A stretch of DNA of 64,000 nucleotides from Rhizobiaceae bacterium (GTDB lineage: Bacteria > Pseudomonadota > Alphaproteobacteria > Rhizobiales > Rhizobiaceae). The notes beneath the pieces are model-generated. The model did no database searches and had not been told where the DNA came from. It worked only from the letters and a program-made list of their open reading frames with translations. Position numbers and translations under genes: made by a program. Positions 28,106 to 39,000 of the stretch are shown here, in pieces (position 1 is the first letter of the stretch; every line of letters begins with the position of its first letter). The stretch is from NCBI GenBank assembly GCA_019635795.1, contig JAHBYV010000003.1, forward strand, positions 124,001 through 188,000, in the 5' to 3' direction.

Positions 28106-30652
28106 ATGCCGGGGGAACACCCGCGCGAGGCTGAAAGTACAGCATCGGGCGGAAAAACGGATTCCAGATCAGAGCCGAGGACGCCTGTCCGGGCAGTGGC
28201 TTTGCGCGCCTGTGCGGCAACGATTTTCGGTGGAATAGCAGCGGTACCCGCCATTGCGCAGGAGCCCGAAGCGGCAATGCCAATGCTTCCCGCGATTTCC
28301 GCACCTGAGGTTTTGCAGGCTGCAATTGTTGCCGGCGTCCTTTTTGCAACGTTCCTTACAGCGATATTTCTGATCCGCGACCGGGGTCGTGTTGCTTCCG
28401 AGAACGCCGCGCTGAAATCGCGGCTGGCGGAAACCTCTGCCCGTGCGAGGCGCTATGAAACGCTTATGAGCTTTCGCGACCAGCGCACGATCCTGTGGTC
28501 TTCCGACACGAAAAAAGCGGACATTGTGGGAGCCTTGCCGCTGGAAAGCGGAGCGCCGGAGGATCGGGCCCAGTTTCTGGCATTTGGCCGCTGGCTGACG
28601 CCACGTTCCGCGGCATTGCTGGATCAGGCATCTGCTGCCTTGCGCGAGCAGCATCGCGATTTCAACCTGATGGTGGAAACCCAGAATGGCTCGGCCCTGG
28701 AAGTTCAGGGCCACTACACACCTGCATCCATTCTCGTGCGATTCATCGCACTATCGGCTGCGCAGCAGATGCAGGCGCGGCTGCGGCTGGAAAACCAGAA
28801 GCTTGCAGCCGACTATGACGATTTGCTGTCCATGATGGACGGGCTGGATATGCCCGCATGGGTGCGAGGGCATGACGGAAAGCTGAAATGGGTAAACCAG
28901 GCCTATGCCGAAGCGGTTGAGGCGAAGGACCCGGAGAGTGCTATTCATGCCGGGCGCGAACTGCTGGGCACTCAGGTTCGCGAGGAAATCGCCGCGCATC
29001 ACCGTCAGGCGGCTCTGTATCGCGATGACGTTTCAACCGTGGTTCGCGGCGACCGCCACATCATGTCTGTGGTGGACTTTGCCAGCAGGAATGGCGCAGC
29101 AGGCGTTGCGCGCGACATCAGCGACCTTGAATCGATGCGCGACAAGCTCAAGCGCGCCGAGCAAAACCATGTCGAGACGCTGAACAATCTCATGACCGCC
29201 GTCGCGATATTCGATTCGCAACAGAAGCTTCGGTTCTACAACAATGCCTTCCAGCTTCTGTGGGACATTGATCCCGGCTATCTCGATAGTGCTCCGGAGA
29301 ACGCCCTGTTGCTTGATCATTTGCGCAGCCTTGGAAAGGTCGGGGAGCGGCCCGACTGGCGCGGCTGGGTCGAGGGGTTGCTCAAGGACGCTTACCGGAC
29401 CGTTGGGCCAAAAGAAGATCTCTGGCATCTGCCCGACGGGCGCACATTGCGCGTCGTTTGCAGCCCGCAAGCCAATGGCGGGGTTACATGGGTTTTCGAG
29501 AATCTGACAGAGCAGATGAAGCTTGAAAGCCGCTACACAACCGAAGTGAGGGTTCGCGGCGAAACGCTGGACAATCTCGCCGAGGGCGTTGCCGTGTTCA
29601 GCCGCGATGGCAAGATCAAGCTGTTCAATCCTGCGTTCCTGCGGTTCTGGAATATCGAGCAGGGCACCCTTCAGATCGATACCCATATTTCTGCATTGCG
29701 CAAGCGTTGCGAGGTGGTTGCAAAAGACAGCCCATGGGCTGAATTGATGGCGGACATCACAGGTTTTGACGCAGAGCGCCACGACCGTCAGGGGCAAACT
29801 GAACTCATTGACGGCAAGGTTTTGCGATATGCGGTAATTTCGCTGCCAAATCAGCAGGTCATGCTCACATTCATCGACATGACCGACAGCGTGAATGTGG
29901 AGCGGGCGCTTCAGGAAAAGAACGAAGCGCTACAGCGCGCCTATAAACTCAAGAATGATTTCGTGCAGCACATCTCCTATGAGCTGCGTACGCCGCTAAC
30001 GAATATACGCGGCTTTGCCGAAGTGCTTGCGATGGGGCAAACCGGCGAGTTGAACGAACGCCAGCGAGAATATATCGACCATATCAATGCGTCATCGGTC
30101 ATTTTGTCCGAGACCATTGACGACATTCTTGATCTTGCAACGGTCGATGCAGGGTTCATGCAGCTTGATATTGGCGAAGTGCCTGTGCGCGAGACCATCG
30201 ACGCATCCGCGGCACTGGTTGCCGAGCGCCTTGCCGAGCATCGCATAGCTCTCAAACTGGACACGAAATCCGCGCCGCGCACTTTCTTTGGCGACGAAAT
30301 GCGTATCAAGCAGGTGCTATACAACCTGCTCAGCAATGCCGCGAATTTTGCACCACCTGAAAGCACAATTACGTTGGCTTGTCGTCAGATTCACAATGGC
30401 GTGGAATTTTCCGTTCATGATGACGGGCCAGGCATGTCGGAAGAAGTGCTTGGTGTCGTGTTCTCGCGATTTGAATCCCGGGCCAATGGTGGTCGCAGAC
30501 GCGGCGCCGGTCTTGGCCTTTCCATCGTAAAGAGCTTTGTCGAACTGCACGGTGGCACGGTGCGCATCGATACGGGAGCCGGCAAGGGAACGACGGTCAT
30601 TTGCTTCTTCCCGTTCCCGCCGGATGGCGGCGTGCGTGAAGCTGCCGAGTAG
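28106..30652 (+). CDS. divL: DivL-like PAS histidine-kinase homologue with Tyr at the phospho-acceptor site
   Basis: The 848-residue membrane protein starts at the ATG at 28106 (GGAGAGGAA upstream). It has a signal-like hydrophobic stretch near 35-55, a membrane helix (LQAAIVAGVLFATFLTAIFLI), PAS-like regions in about 245-620, a DHp region and a HATPase domain (DDGPGMSEE, RGAGLGLSIVKSF). The H-box reads HISYELRTPLTNIRGF: Tyr625 occupies the place of the usual His just before ELRTPL, with His622 three residues earlier. Tyr at this site is the hallmark of Caulobacter DivL, the CckA/CtrA-pathway regulator. The call rests on that residue, the PAS layout and the gene position after ahcY. Orthology is inferred. 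Confidence 0.82.
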   Translation: MPGEHPREAESTASGGKTDSRSEPRTPVRAVALRACAATIFGGIAAVPAIAQEPEAAMPMLPAISAPEVLQAAIVAGVLFATFLTAIFLIRDRGRVASENAALKSRLAETSARARRYETLMSFRDQRTILWSSDTKKADIVGALPLESGAPEDRAQFLAFGRWLTPRSAALLDQASAALREQHRDFNLMVETQNGSALEVQGHYTPASILVRFIALSAAQQMQARLRLENQKLAADYDDLLSMMDGLDMPAWVRGHDGKLKWVNQAYAEAVEAKDPESAIHAGRELLGTQVREEIAAHHRQAALYRDDVSTVVRGDRHIMSVVDFASRNGAAGVARDISDLESMRDKLKRAEQNHVETLNNLMTAVAIFDSQQKLRFYNNAFQLLWDIDPGYLDSAPENALLLDHLRSLGKVGERPDWRGWVEGLLKDAYRTVGPKEDLWHLPDGRTLRVVCSPQANGGVTWVFENLTEQMKLESRYTTEVRVRGETLDNLAEGVAVFSRDGKIKLFNPAFLRFWNIEQGTLQIDTHISALRKRCEVVAKDSPWAELMADITGFDAERHDRQGQTELIDGKVLRYAVISLPNQQVMLTFIDMTDSVNVERALQEKNEALQRAYKLKNDFVQHISYELRTPLTNIRGFAEVLAMGQTGELNERQREYIDHINASSVILSETIDDILDLATVDAGFMQLDIGEVPVRETIDASAALVAERLAEHRIALKLDTKSAPRTFFGDEMRIKQVLYNLLSNAANFAPPESTITLACRQIHNGVEFSVHDDGPGMSEEVLGVVFSRFESRANGGRRRGAGLGLSIVKSFVELHGGTVRIDTGAGKGTTVICFFPFPPDGGVREAAE

Positions 30653-30658
30653 CCACCA

Positions 30659-32152
30659 ATGACCGTGCGACTGGAGTTGTTTCTTGCCGATGAGGCGGCA
30701 ACGATGCAACTGGGCGAAGATTTGGCGCTGGCCTTGCAACGCGGCGACCTGGTTGCGCTCAGCGGGGACCTTGGAACGGGGAAAACCACGCTTGCGCGCG
30801 CCCTGATAAGGGCAATGGCTGACGATCCTGAACTGGAAGTGCCAAGCCCAACTTTTACACTCGTGCAATCTTACGAAACGCGAATTCCAATTCATCATTT
30901 AGACCTTTATCGCCTGTCGGATGCAGGCGAGCTTGAGGAGTTGGGGCTGATTGAAGCCCTGCAATCCGGTGCCGCTTTGGTGGAGTGGCCGGAAAAGGGG
31001 AGGCTTTCAGCCGGTATCCAGCTCGCACTGGAGCATGAGCGCGAAGGCAGAAGGGCAATTTTCACCGGCGATGCCGAACGACTGGCTCGCATTGAGCGTT
31101 CGTTGGCAATCCGCAATTTCCTGCGCGAGCAAGGGTGGGAAGATGCGCAAAGGCGATATCTCCTGGGAGATGCCTCCCCGCGCGGCTATGAGATCGTAAG
31201 CCTGCCCGGCCACAACCAGCGCATATTGATGAACTCGCCACGGCTCAACCTTGGTCCGGCAGTTCGCGACGGGAAGCCCTATGCGGTCATAGCCCACACA
31301 GCTCAGACTGTGGCGGCGTTTGTGGCGATTGCGGAAATATTGCGCGCGGCGGGCTTTGCTGCGCCCGAAATATATGCTGCCGATCTGGAGCAAGGCTTCT
31401 TGCTCGTTGAACATCTGGGCGACGGCACGTTTCTGGAAAATGGAGAGCCGGTACGGGAGCGCTACGTCGCCGCAGCGGGGTTGCTGGCCGCAATCCACAA
31501 GCATCGCTGGCCCCGCGAGATTGTGACGGGAAAGGCGCGCCACATCATCCCGCCATTCGATCGCGATGCGATGTCAATCGAAGTCAGCCTGCTGACTGAC
31601 TGGTACGTGCCTTATGTTACAGGCACCCCGGCAAGCGACGAATTCAGGAGCGAGTACGAGGCCCTTTGGAACGCGGCGCTGGATCGGATTGCGACAACTG
31701 AGACATCTCTGCTGATGCGCGATTTCCACTCGCCAAACATTGTCTGGCGCGGTGGGCGACAAGGCAATGACCGGCTTGGAATACTGGACTTTCAGGACGC
31801 GATGATTGGCCCTTCGTCTTATGATCTGGCATCTCTTGCCATGGATGCTCGCGTTACAATTGACCGGCAGTTGGAGAGTGCAACCGTTGCCTCCTATATT
31901 GCAGCACGAGAGGCGGAAGGGCCTTTCGACAAGGAAATGTTCGAATTATCTTACGCGACTATGGCAGCTCACAGAAACTCAAAGATTCTGGGTGGTTTCG
32001 TGCGTCTGGACCGGCGCGATGGCAAGCCCGCTTATTTGAAGCATCTGCCCCGCATTCGCAACTATGTGCGGCGGGCGCTGGAGCACCCGGGCCTTGCCGA
32101 CCTGAAGGAATTTTACGAGCGCCACGGCTTGCTGGCGGAACCGTCCGCATGA
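30659..32152 (+). CDS. TsaE-AmgK fusion: tRNA t6A ATPase joined to a cell-wall sugar kinase
   Basis: The 497-residue protein has two parts. Residues 1-150 are TsaE, the ATPase of t6A tRNA modification, with Walker A GDLGTGKTT (37-45), the SPTFTLVQSY motif and HHLDLYRL. Residues about 160-497 are an aminoglycoside-phosphotransferase-fold kinase like Pseudomonas AmgK, which phosphorylates MurNAc/GlcNAc at the anomeric carbon; Asp355 in RDFHSPN and Asp377 in LDFQDA are the catalytic and metal-binding sites. The next gene is a MurU-like uridylyltransferase that overlaps by four bases, which supports the AmgK assignment. This fusion is seen in related alphaproteobacteria. Confidence 0.88.
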   Translation: MTVRLELFLADEAATMQLGEDLALALQRGDLVALSGDLGTGKTTLARALIRAMADDPELEVPSPTFTLVQSYETRIPIHHLDLYRLSDAGELEELGLIEALQSGAALVEWPEKGRLSAGIQLALEHEREGRRAIFTGDAERLARIERSLAIRNFLREQGWEDAQRRYLLGDASPRGYEIVSLPGHNQRILMNSPRLNLGPAVRDGKPYAVIAHTAQTVAAFVAIAEILRAAGFAAPEIYAADLEQGFLLVEHLGDGTFLENGEPVRERYVAAAGLLAAIHKHRWPREIVTGKARHIIPPFDRDAMSIEVSLLTDWYVPYVTGTPASDEFRSEYEALWNAALDRIATTETSLLMRDFHSPNIVWRGGRQGNDRLGILDFQDAMIGPSSYDLASLAMDARVTIDRQLESATVASYIAAREAEGPFDKEMFELSYATMAAHRNSKILGGFVRLDRRDGKPAYLKHLPRIRNYVRRALEHPGLADLKEFYERHGLLAEPSA

Positions 32153-32877
32153 CCGCAAAGCCCGATCACGCAATGGTGCTGGCCGCTGGACTCGGCAAGC
32201 GAATGCGCCCGATCACGGACACCTTGCCGAAGCCCTTGGTTCGGGTAGCTGGGAAAACCCTGCTTGATTGGGGTCTGGACAGTCTCGAACGGGCAGGGAT
32301 CAAGCGCGCCGTTGTCAATGTCCACCATCTTCCGGATCAGATTATCAATCACCTGAAAGGGAGGACATCACCGCAGATCGTGATTTCCGATGAGCGGGAG
32401 GAATTGCTGGATTCGGCAGGCGGGATAGTGAAAGCGTTGCCGTCGTTGGGCGACAAACCGTTCTACATCCTCAACGCCGATACGTTCTGGATGGATGCAG
32501 AAGTTCCAGATCTGGAGCTCCTTTCGCTTGCATGGCGCGAAGACAGGATGGATATTCTGTTGATGCTTGCATCGCTTGAACAGGCTACCGGGCATACTGG
32601 CGGGACAGATTTTCTCATGGACGGCGAAGGCAGGTTGCGCCGTTCGGGCGGTGATCCCGCAGGCCTCATCTATGCGGGGGTTGCGATTATTTCACCCACA
32701 TTGTTTGCTGCGGCAAAGGCTCGCCCGCATTCTCTGAATCAGTATTTCAACGACGCAATTGCTGCGGGCAGGCTGTTTGGAATTCAGATGAAAGGAAGCT
32801 GGATCACTGTCGGAACACCTGATGCCATAGAGCCAGCCGAGGCGACCGTATTGAAGGCGGGTGGCGCCAAGGCATGA
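32149..32877 (+). CDS. murU: MurNAc-1-phosphate uridylyltransferase-like nucleotidyltransferase
   Basis: The 242-residue protein has the sugar-nucleotidyltransferase start MVLAAGLGKRMRPITDTLPKPLV, the DSAGGIVKAL and LNADTFWMD metal-binding motifs, and WITVGTPDAIE. In Pseudomonas, MurU makes UDP-MurNAc from MurNAc-1-phosphate produced by AmgK, bypassing de novo synthesis and giving fosfomycin tolerance. The ATGA overlap with the AmgK-like gene and the overlap with addB put all in one transcript. Substrate is inferred from context. Confidence 0.87.
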   Translation: MTAKPDHAMVLAAGLGKRMRPITDTLPKPLVRVAGKTLLDWGLDSLERAGIKRAVVNVHHLPDQIINHLKGRTSPQIVISDEREELLDSAGGIVKALPSLGDKPFYILNADTFWMDAEVPDLELLSLAWREDRMDILLMLASLEQATGHTGGTDFLMDGEGRLRRSGGDPAGLIYAGVAIISPTLFAAAKARPHSLNQYFNDAIAAGRLFGIQMKGSWITVGTPDAIEPAEATVLKAGGAKA

Positions 32878-35800
32878 GTGAAACCGCAGCGCCCCGACTT
32901 TTTACCATTGCTCCCGGATCGCCTTTCCTGCCAACTCTCGCAAGGACGTTGAGTTCGGGAGAAATCGTTCCCGGCTTTCAGCCGAAGGGCGACCCACTCG
33001 CGCTGGCGGAAGCGACAATCTACGTACCGACAAGGCGCGCAGCGCGCGAATTGCGTTCGGCTTTTGCCGAGCAGGGCGGCGGCAAGGCGGCCATACTCCC
33101 CACGATCAGGGCGCTTGGCGAATTTGATGCAGAAGAGGCGGCATTTGATGCGGCTTCGCAAGCCATTTTCTCGCTCGCGCCGCCCACACCGGCGATTGAT
33201 CGCCTTCTTTTGCTTGCCCCTCTGGTCAAGAGCTGGAAGCAACGGCTTCCGCAACACGTTGCCGCGATGTTCGGCAATGAAGACGTTGTAGTCCCCGCTT
33301 CCACAGCAGATTCCATCTGGCTCGCACGTGATCTTGCAGCGCTGATGGATGAGGTCGAGCTTGAGGGAGCGGACTGGACCCAGCTTGCTTCGCTTGTCAC
33401 CGACAATCTGGCCGGCTGGTGGCAGGTCACATTTGATTTTCTGGAGATTGTCACGCGGTTCTGGCCTGAAATACTGGAATCGCGCGGTCAGTCAAATCCG
33501 GCACTACACCGGGACATGCTTTTGCGAGCGGAGGCTGACCGACTCGTCCGCAACCCGCCCAAGGGCCCGGTTGTCGCCGCAGGCTCTACCGGGTCTATAC
33601 CTGCAACGGCTAAGCTTCTGTCTGTCATTTCGCGCTTGCCAAACGGTGCGGTTGTGTTGCCCGGTCTGGACTTGACCATGGATGACGCGTCCTGGCAGTT
33701 ACTTGGCAACGCCCCGCCTGACCAGTCGGTATTCGGACATCCCCAATATGGGCTGGCAAAGCTGCTCAGAAATATCGGCGGAACACGGGCGGATGTTCGG
33801 GAGCTTGGAAATCCTTCGCCCGCGCTTGCCGATCGCGCGTGGATTGTGAGCGAGGCATTGCGTCCTGCCGAGTCTACGGATGCATGGCTTACTAATCGAA
33901 GCAAAGCCAATCCGCAGGAAATCGAGGCGGCACTTGCAGGTGTTACGCTGGCTGAAGCTGCAAACGAACGTGATGAGGCTGCCGCTGTCGCCTTGGCGCT
34001 TCGCCTCGCAATCGACCAACCGGGTACCACTGCCGCGCTCGTAACGGGGGATAGAAATCTCGCCCGGCGCGTAGCAACGGAACTGCGCCGGTTTGGAATT
34101 GAGGCCGACGATTCCGGCGGTAAGCCATTGGTGAACACGCCGCCAGCAGGATTGTTGCGCCTGCTGGTGCTGACTGCCTTTGAGCCGGGTGATCCAGTCG
34201 CAATCCTGTCTTTGCTGAAGCATCCATTGTTGCGTCTTGGCCTGCCGCGTGGCGTCGTGCGGCGTGCGGCCGAAACAATTGAGCTGATTGCGTTGCGAGG
34301 TGGCGTCGGGCGGCCTGACATTGCCAATCTCGATAAACTTTTCGAGAAACGGCTGGAGGCGTTGTCGCATGAGGGTGCGCGGCAGCCGCATTGGCTGGCG
34401 CGGCTCGATCTGGAACAGTTGGAATCTGCGCGCACCGTGCTGCGCCGCTTGCGGGATGCGTTTGCTCCGCTCGCCGCCATGCGGGATCAAAAGACTGTTG
34501 ATCTGAAAGACCTGCTCATTTCCACCGTGCAGGCTTTTGAAGCCCTTGGCCGCACCGAGGAAGAAACGCTGGACGAGTTGTACGGCCACGAGGCCGGTGC
34601 GAAGCTCGCGGAAGTGCTGCGAGAATTGGTCGGCTGCTCGGTTGCCTTTTCGCTGGAAGTTTCAGAATGGCCGTCGGTTCTGAATGCGCTGATTGCGCAG
34701 GAAGCGGTGAAGCCTTCGGTCAATGCCGATCCGCGCGTATTCATCTGGGGTGCGCTGGAAGCGCGCCTTCAGAGCGTGAACACGTTGGTTCTGGCGGGTT
34801 TGAATGAGGGAAGCTGGCCGCGCAAGGCAGAAGCTGACAGATTGATGTCACGGGTCATGAAGGCCGGCATCAACCTTGAGCCACCCGAACGTCGCATTGG
34901 GCTCGCGGCACACGATTTTCAGCTTGGAATGGGCGCTCGAAACGTCATTCTGACGCGCTCTGCACGGGATGGGGATGCGCCGGCAGTTGCCTCGCGCTGG
35001 CTGCAACGAATGCTCGCATTCATTGGTGAGGCGCAGGCAAAACCCTTGCGAACGCGCGGCAACGCCCTGCTTCAGCATAGCCGCGCGCTCGATACTGGCG
35101 CGCGGGTTCCATTCGCGCCCCGCCCGCAGCCTGCACCGCCAGTCGCCATGCGACCGAAGCACTTCTCCGTGACTGAAGTGGAGACATTGCGGCGCGATCC
35201 CTATGCGATATATGCGCGGCGAATTCTGAACCTGAAAGCAATTGATCCCCTTATTCGCGATCCGGGTGCAGCCGAGCGCGGCACGCTGTTTCATGCCATT
35301 CTGCATCGCTTCGCTATCTCCGGCGTTGATCCGCGTCTTCCGCAAGCGCTTGACCAGTTGTTGAACGACGGGCGCGTCTGTTTTGATGAGGCTGGATTGC
35401 CGCTCGATGTGCGCGCGGTCTGGTGGCCCCGGTTTGAGAAACTGGCCGCCAATATATTGGAATGGGAGCGCGCGCGCGCGGACCAGATCGTATCTCGTCA
35501 CGCGGAAGCGCGGGCAAGCAAAACGCCGGTTGCCGAGACTGGCGTCACGCTTTCCGGCTATGCCGACCGTGTCGATGTTTTGCGGGAAGGGTTAGCAGAT
35601 ATTCTCGACTACAAGACGGGTTCGTATCCATCCCAGAAGCAGGCCCATACCCTGCTGACGCCACAGCTTGCACTGGAAGCCGCGCTTCTCGAACGTGGCG
35701 CATTTCAGGAGCTTGGTGTGTTGGAGCCCGCCGATCTTGCCTATGTGCGGCTTAAAGCAAATGGCGAGGTCGCCCATCAGTCTATTCTCTCCATCAAGGG

Positions 35801-36005
35801 AAGTGACAAGAGCGGCGAGCAGATTGCCGCCGAGTCGTGGGCACGGCTTGAAGAATTGCTCTATTTCTATCAGGTCGAACAGAACGGCTATCTCTCTCGC
35901 GCTCTGCCATTCAAGGAGGGAGCGACTGACGGGGACTATGACCATCTGGCTCGCGTGCTGGAATGGTCAGCAGGTGGCGACGCAGCCGAAGGGGGTGAGG
36001 AATGA
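32874..36005 (+). CDS. addB: Double-strand break repair nuclease AddB
   Basis: The 1043-residue protein is the alphaproteobacterial AddB, the nuclease partner of AddA in recombinational repair. It has a degenerate helicase-like region and a C-terminal RecB-type nuclease (GYADRVDVLREGLADILDYKTGSYPSQKQ). The cysteine cluster of Bacillus AddB is absent, as I would expect for this group. It overlaps murU and addA by four bases each. Confidence 0.95.
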   Translation: MSETAAPRLFTIAPGSPFLPTLARTLSSGEIVPGFQPKGDPLALAEATIYVPTRRAARELRSAFAEQGGGKAAILPTIRALGEFDAEEAAFDAASQAIFSLAPPTPAIDRLLLLAPLVKSWKQRLPQHVAAMFGNEDVVVPASTADSIWLARDLAALMDEVELEGADWTQLASLVTDNLAGWWQVTFDFLEIVTRFWPEILESRGQSNPALHRDMLLRAEADRLVRNPPKGPVVAAGSTGSIPATAKLLSVISRLPNGAVVLPGLDLTMDDASWQLLGNAPPDQSVFGHPQYGLAKLLRNIGGTRADVRELGNPSPALADRAWIVSEALRPAESTDAWLTNRSKANPQEIEAALAGVTLAEAANERDEAAAVALALRLAIDQPGTTAALVTGDRNLARRVATELRRFGIEADDSGGKPLVNTPPAGLLRLLVLTAFEPGDPVAILSLLKHPLLRLGLPRGVVRRAAETIELIALRGGVGRPDIANLDKLFEKRLEALSHEGARQPHWLARLDLEQLESARTVLRRLRDAFAPLAAMRDQKTVDLKDLLISTVQAFEALGRTEEETLDELYGHEAGAKLAEVLRELVGCSVAFSLEVSEWPSVLNALIAQEAVKPSVNADPRVFIWGALEARLQSVNTLVLAGLNEGSWPRKAEADRLMSRVMKAGINLEPPERRIGLAAHDFQLGMGARNVILTRSARDGDAPAVASRWLQRMLAFIGEAQAKPLRTRGNALLQHSRALDTGARVPFAPRPQPAPPVAMRPKHFSVTEVETLRRDPYAIYARRILNLKAIDPLIRDPGAAERGTLFHAILHRFAISGVDPRLPQALDQLLNDGRVCFDEAGLPLDVRAVWWPRFEKLAANILEWERARADQIVSRHAEARASKTPVAETGVTLSGYADRVDVLREGLADILDYKTGSYPSQKQAHTLLTPQLALEAALLERGAFQELGVLEPADLAYVRLKANGEVAHQSILSIKGSDKSGEQIAAESWARLEELLYFYQVEQNGYLSRALPFKEGATDGDYDHLARVLEWSAGGDAAEGGEE

Positions 36006-39000
36006 AGCCCGCTCGTCCCGTTCCCACCGAAACACTTAATGCGCAAGCGCGAGCGTCTGACCCGGCAATTTCCGCTTGGGTGTCGGCCAATGCCGGTTCG
36101 GGCAAGACGCATGTGCTTTCACAGCGCGTCATTCGCCTTTTGCTGGGAGACACTGACCCGGCCCGGATCTTGTGCCTGACCTACACACGCGCTGCCGCGG
36201 CAAATATGGCCAACAGGGTTTTCAAGGAATTGTCGGCATGGACGGCCATGCCCGATGAAGAACTGGCCAATGCAATTGAGTCGCTGGAAGGCAGACGGCC
36301 CGATTCCGCCAAGCTCTCTTTGGCGCGGCGTTTATTCAGCAAGGCTTTGGAAACGCCGGGTGGCTTGAAGATTCAAACCATACACGCGTTCTGCGAATCC
36401 GTGCTGCACCAGTTTCCGTTGGAAGCGAACATTCCCGCGCATTTCGAGCTGATGGACTCGAAGCTGGAGGAGCTGCTGATTACGCAAGCGCGGCGCGATC
36501 TCATATCGGGCGCAGCGGATGACAGGAGCGGCGAGCTGGCTGACGCTTTCGCCAAGGTGCTGGAGCGCGGGGGTGAATCCGGGCTCGATGTGTTGCTCGG
36601 TGAGATTATTGCGCAGCGGGATGGTTTACGCCGGTTCATTACCCATGCCCGATTTGGGCCTGAGGAAACGGATCGTCCATTCGCACCCATATTTGAAGAG
36701 TTCGGCTTCTTCGGCAACACCACCGCCGAGAGCATTGCACAAAGCATCTGGCCGCTTCCGGGATTCTCGCATGCTGAGTTTCGCGCCTTTGTCGATGAGG
36801 CAAACGCAGCCGGGGCGGGGCAGGTGCAGAAATACATCCTGCCGATGGCTGTAGCGGGCTTTGAAGAGCAAGACCCGGTGCGCCGGCTGGCCCTTCTGGC
36901 GTCCGGCTTCCTGAAAGCCGATGGTGAGCCTTATGGCGAAAGAACATTCACAAAGGCTCTTGTGGCGCGAATGCCGGACATTGCGGCGCGTTATGCGACC
37001 GCTGCTGCGATGCTTTCGCAGGCACGGGACCGGATGGCTCTTTTTCGTATGTTGGAAGGCACAGTTGCCGCCCTGACTGTCGCTGACCGGCTGATCGAGC
37101 GCTACGAAAAGCTGAAAACAGACCGGGGCTTTCTGGATTTCAACGATTTGATAACGCGCACGGCGAACCTATTGGCCCGGCAGGATGTCGGGCCCTGGGT
37201 GCAGTTCAAGCTGGACAAGGGAATCGACCACATCCTGCTTGATGAGGCACAGGATACCAGTCCCGAACAGTGGAATGTCGTAAAGCGGATTGCGGGCGAG
37301 TTCTTTGTCGGCGAAACCGCGCGCAATGTGGCGCGAACGATCTTCGCCGTGGGCGATGAGAAGCAGTCCATATATTCGTTTCAGGGAGCGGCGCCCAAAA
37401 GTTTTGCTGAATCCGGGCGCGAGTTCGCCCGCCTTGTTTCATCGGCCAACCGCGAGTTCTCGCCAGTGCGCCTGTCGCTGTCGTTCCGATCAACGAATGA
37501 CGTTTTGCACGCGGTTGATCGTGTCTTCGATAGACCTGAAACGCGGCGCGGGCTCTCTTCGGAAGCCATTGCGCACAGCGCATGGCGGCACAATGAGCCG
37601 GGTTACGTCGAGGTGTGGGATTCGATCGGCGCGCAACAGGCAGAAGAACCAGACGACTGGCGAACACCCGTCGATCACGCGACTGCCCCCGCCGTTCGTC
37701 TTGCTGCACAAGTGGCGGGAACCATCAAGAAGTGGCTGGATGATGGTGACGTCATCGAAGGTCAGAACCGAAGGATACGCCCCGGCGATATCCTTGTTCT
37801 GGTGCGCAAACGTGACGGTTTCGTTCACGCGCTTTCGCGCAATCTCAAGGAGCTGGATATTGCGGTTGCAGGCGCGGACCGGCTGAAGCTTGTGGCTCAT
37901 ATTGCCGTGCAGGATATGATGGCCTTGGGTCGTTTCCTGCTGCAGCCGCATGACGACCTTTCGCTGGCTGCGGTTCTGAAAAGTCCGATATTCGGATTTG
38001 ACGAGCAAAGACTGTTCGAAATTGCGGCAGGGCGGTCAGCCAGACAAACGCTCATTGGCACCATGCGCCAGATGGCCGACCAGCACGAAGACATTCGGGC
38101 TGCGGTGGAAATGCTGGACCGCTGGGACACGGAAGCCGCATTCCGTCCACCCTTTGAATTCTTCAGCGGGGCTTTGCAGCGCGACGGCGTGCGTCGGCGC
38201 ATGATTGCGCGGCTCGGGCATGAAGCGGGTGATATTCTGGATGAGTTCCTGAGCTTCTGCCTTGCGGAAGAACAGACCGGGCTTCCAGGGCTGAGCGCTT
38301 TTATCGAAACTCTGGATTCCGCCGGACCGGAAATAAAGCGCGAGATGGACCAGACCCGCAACGAAGTGCGGATCATGACCGTTCACGCCTCCAAGGGGCT
38401 GGAAGCGCCGGTCGTGTTTCTCGTCGATAGTGGCAGCGCGCCATTCTCTGACCATCACCTCCCGCGCCTCATGCCGTTCAGGCCGCAAGGCGAGCTGAAG
38501 CATGTCGAGGGCTATTTGTGGCGCTCGGATGCCGAGGTGAAGAACAGCGTTATAAAATCCATTCGCGACCGCCTGAAGGATCTTGCCGACGATGAATATC
38601 GCCGCCTGCTATATGTTGGCATGACGCGGGCGGAAGATCGCTTGATCGTCTGCGGCTACCACGGCAAGCGCGATCAGGCGCAAGGCGTGTGGCACCGTCT
38701 CGTGATGGAGGCGCTGTCAACCGACGCCCGGAGCGAGCAAAGGCAGCATCCGGTCGCGGAAGGCATTGTTGTCCGGTATCGCGCAACAGAGGTGCCGAAC
38801 GTTGTGACGACGCCGGAAATCGCGGAAGAAACACCGCCTCAAGCAGTAGCGCCTGCCCCGCTTGCGCCGTTGGCGCGGCCCGAACTGCTTCCCCGTCCGC
38901 TGTCCCCATCCGGTGCGGCGGCATTGATAGAATCTGCACTGGAAACCGGTAAGGATACCCGTTCGCCCGTGCTTGACCCGCAGGCGAATACGCCCTTCGC

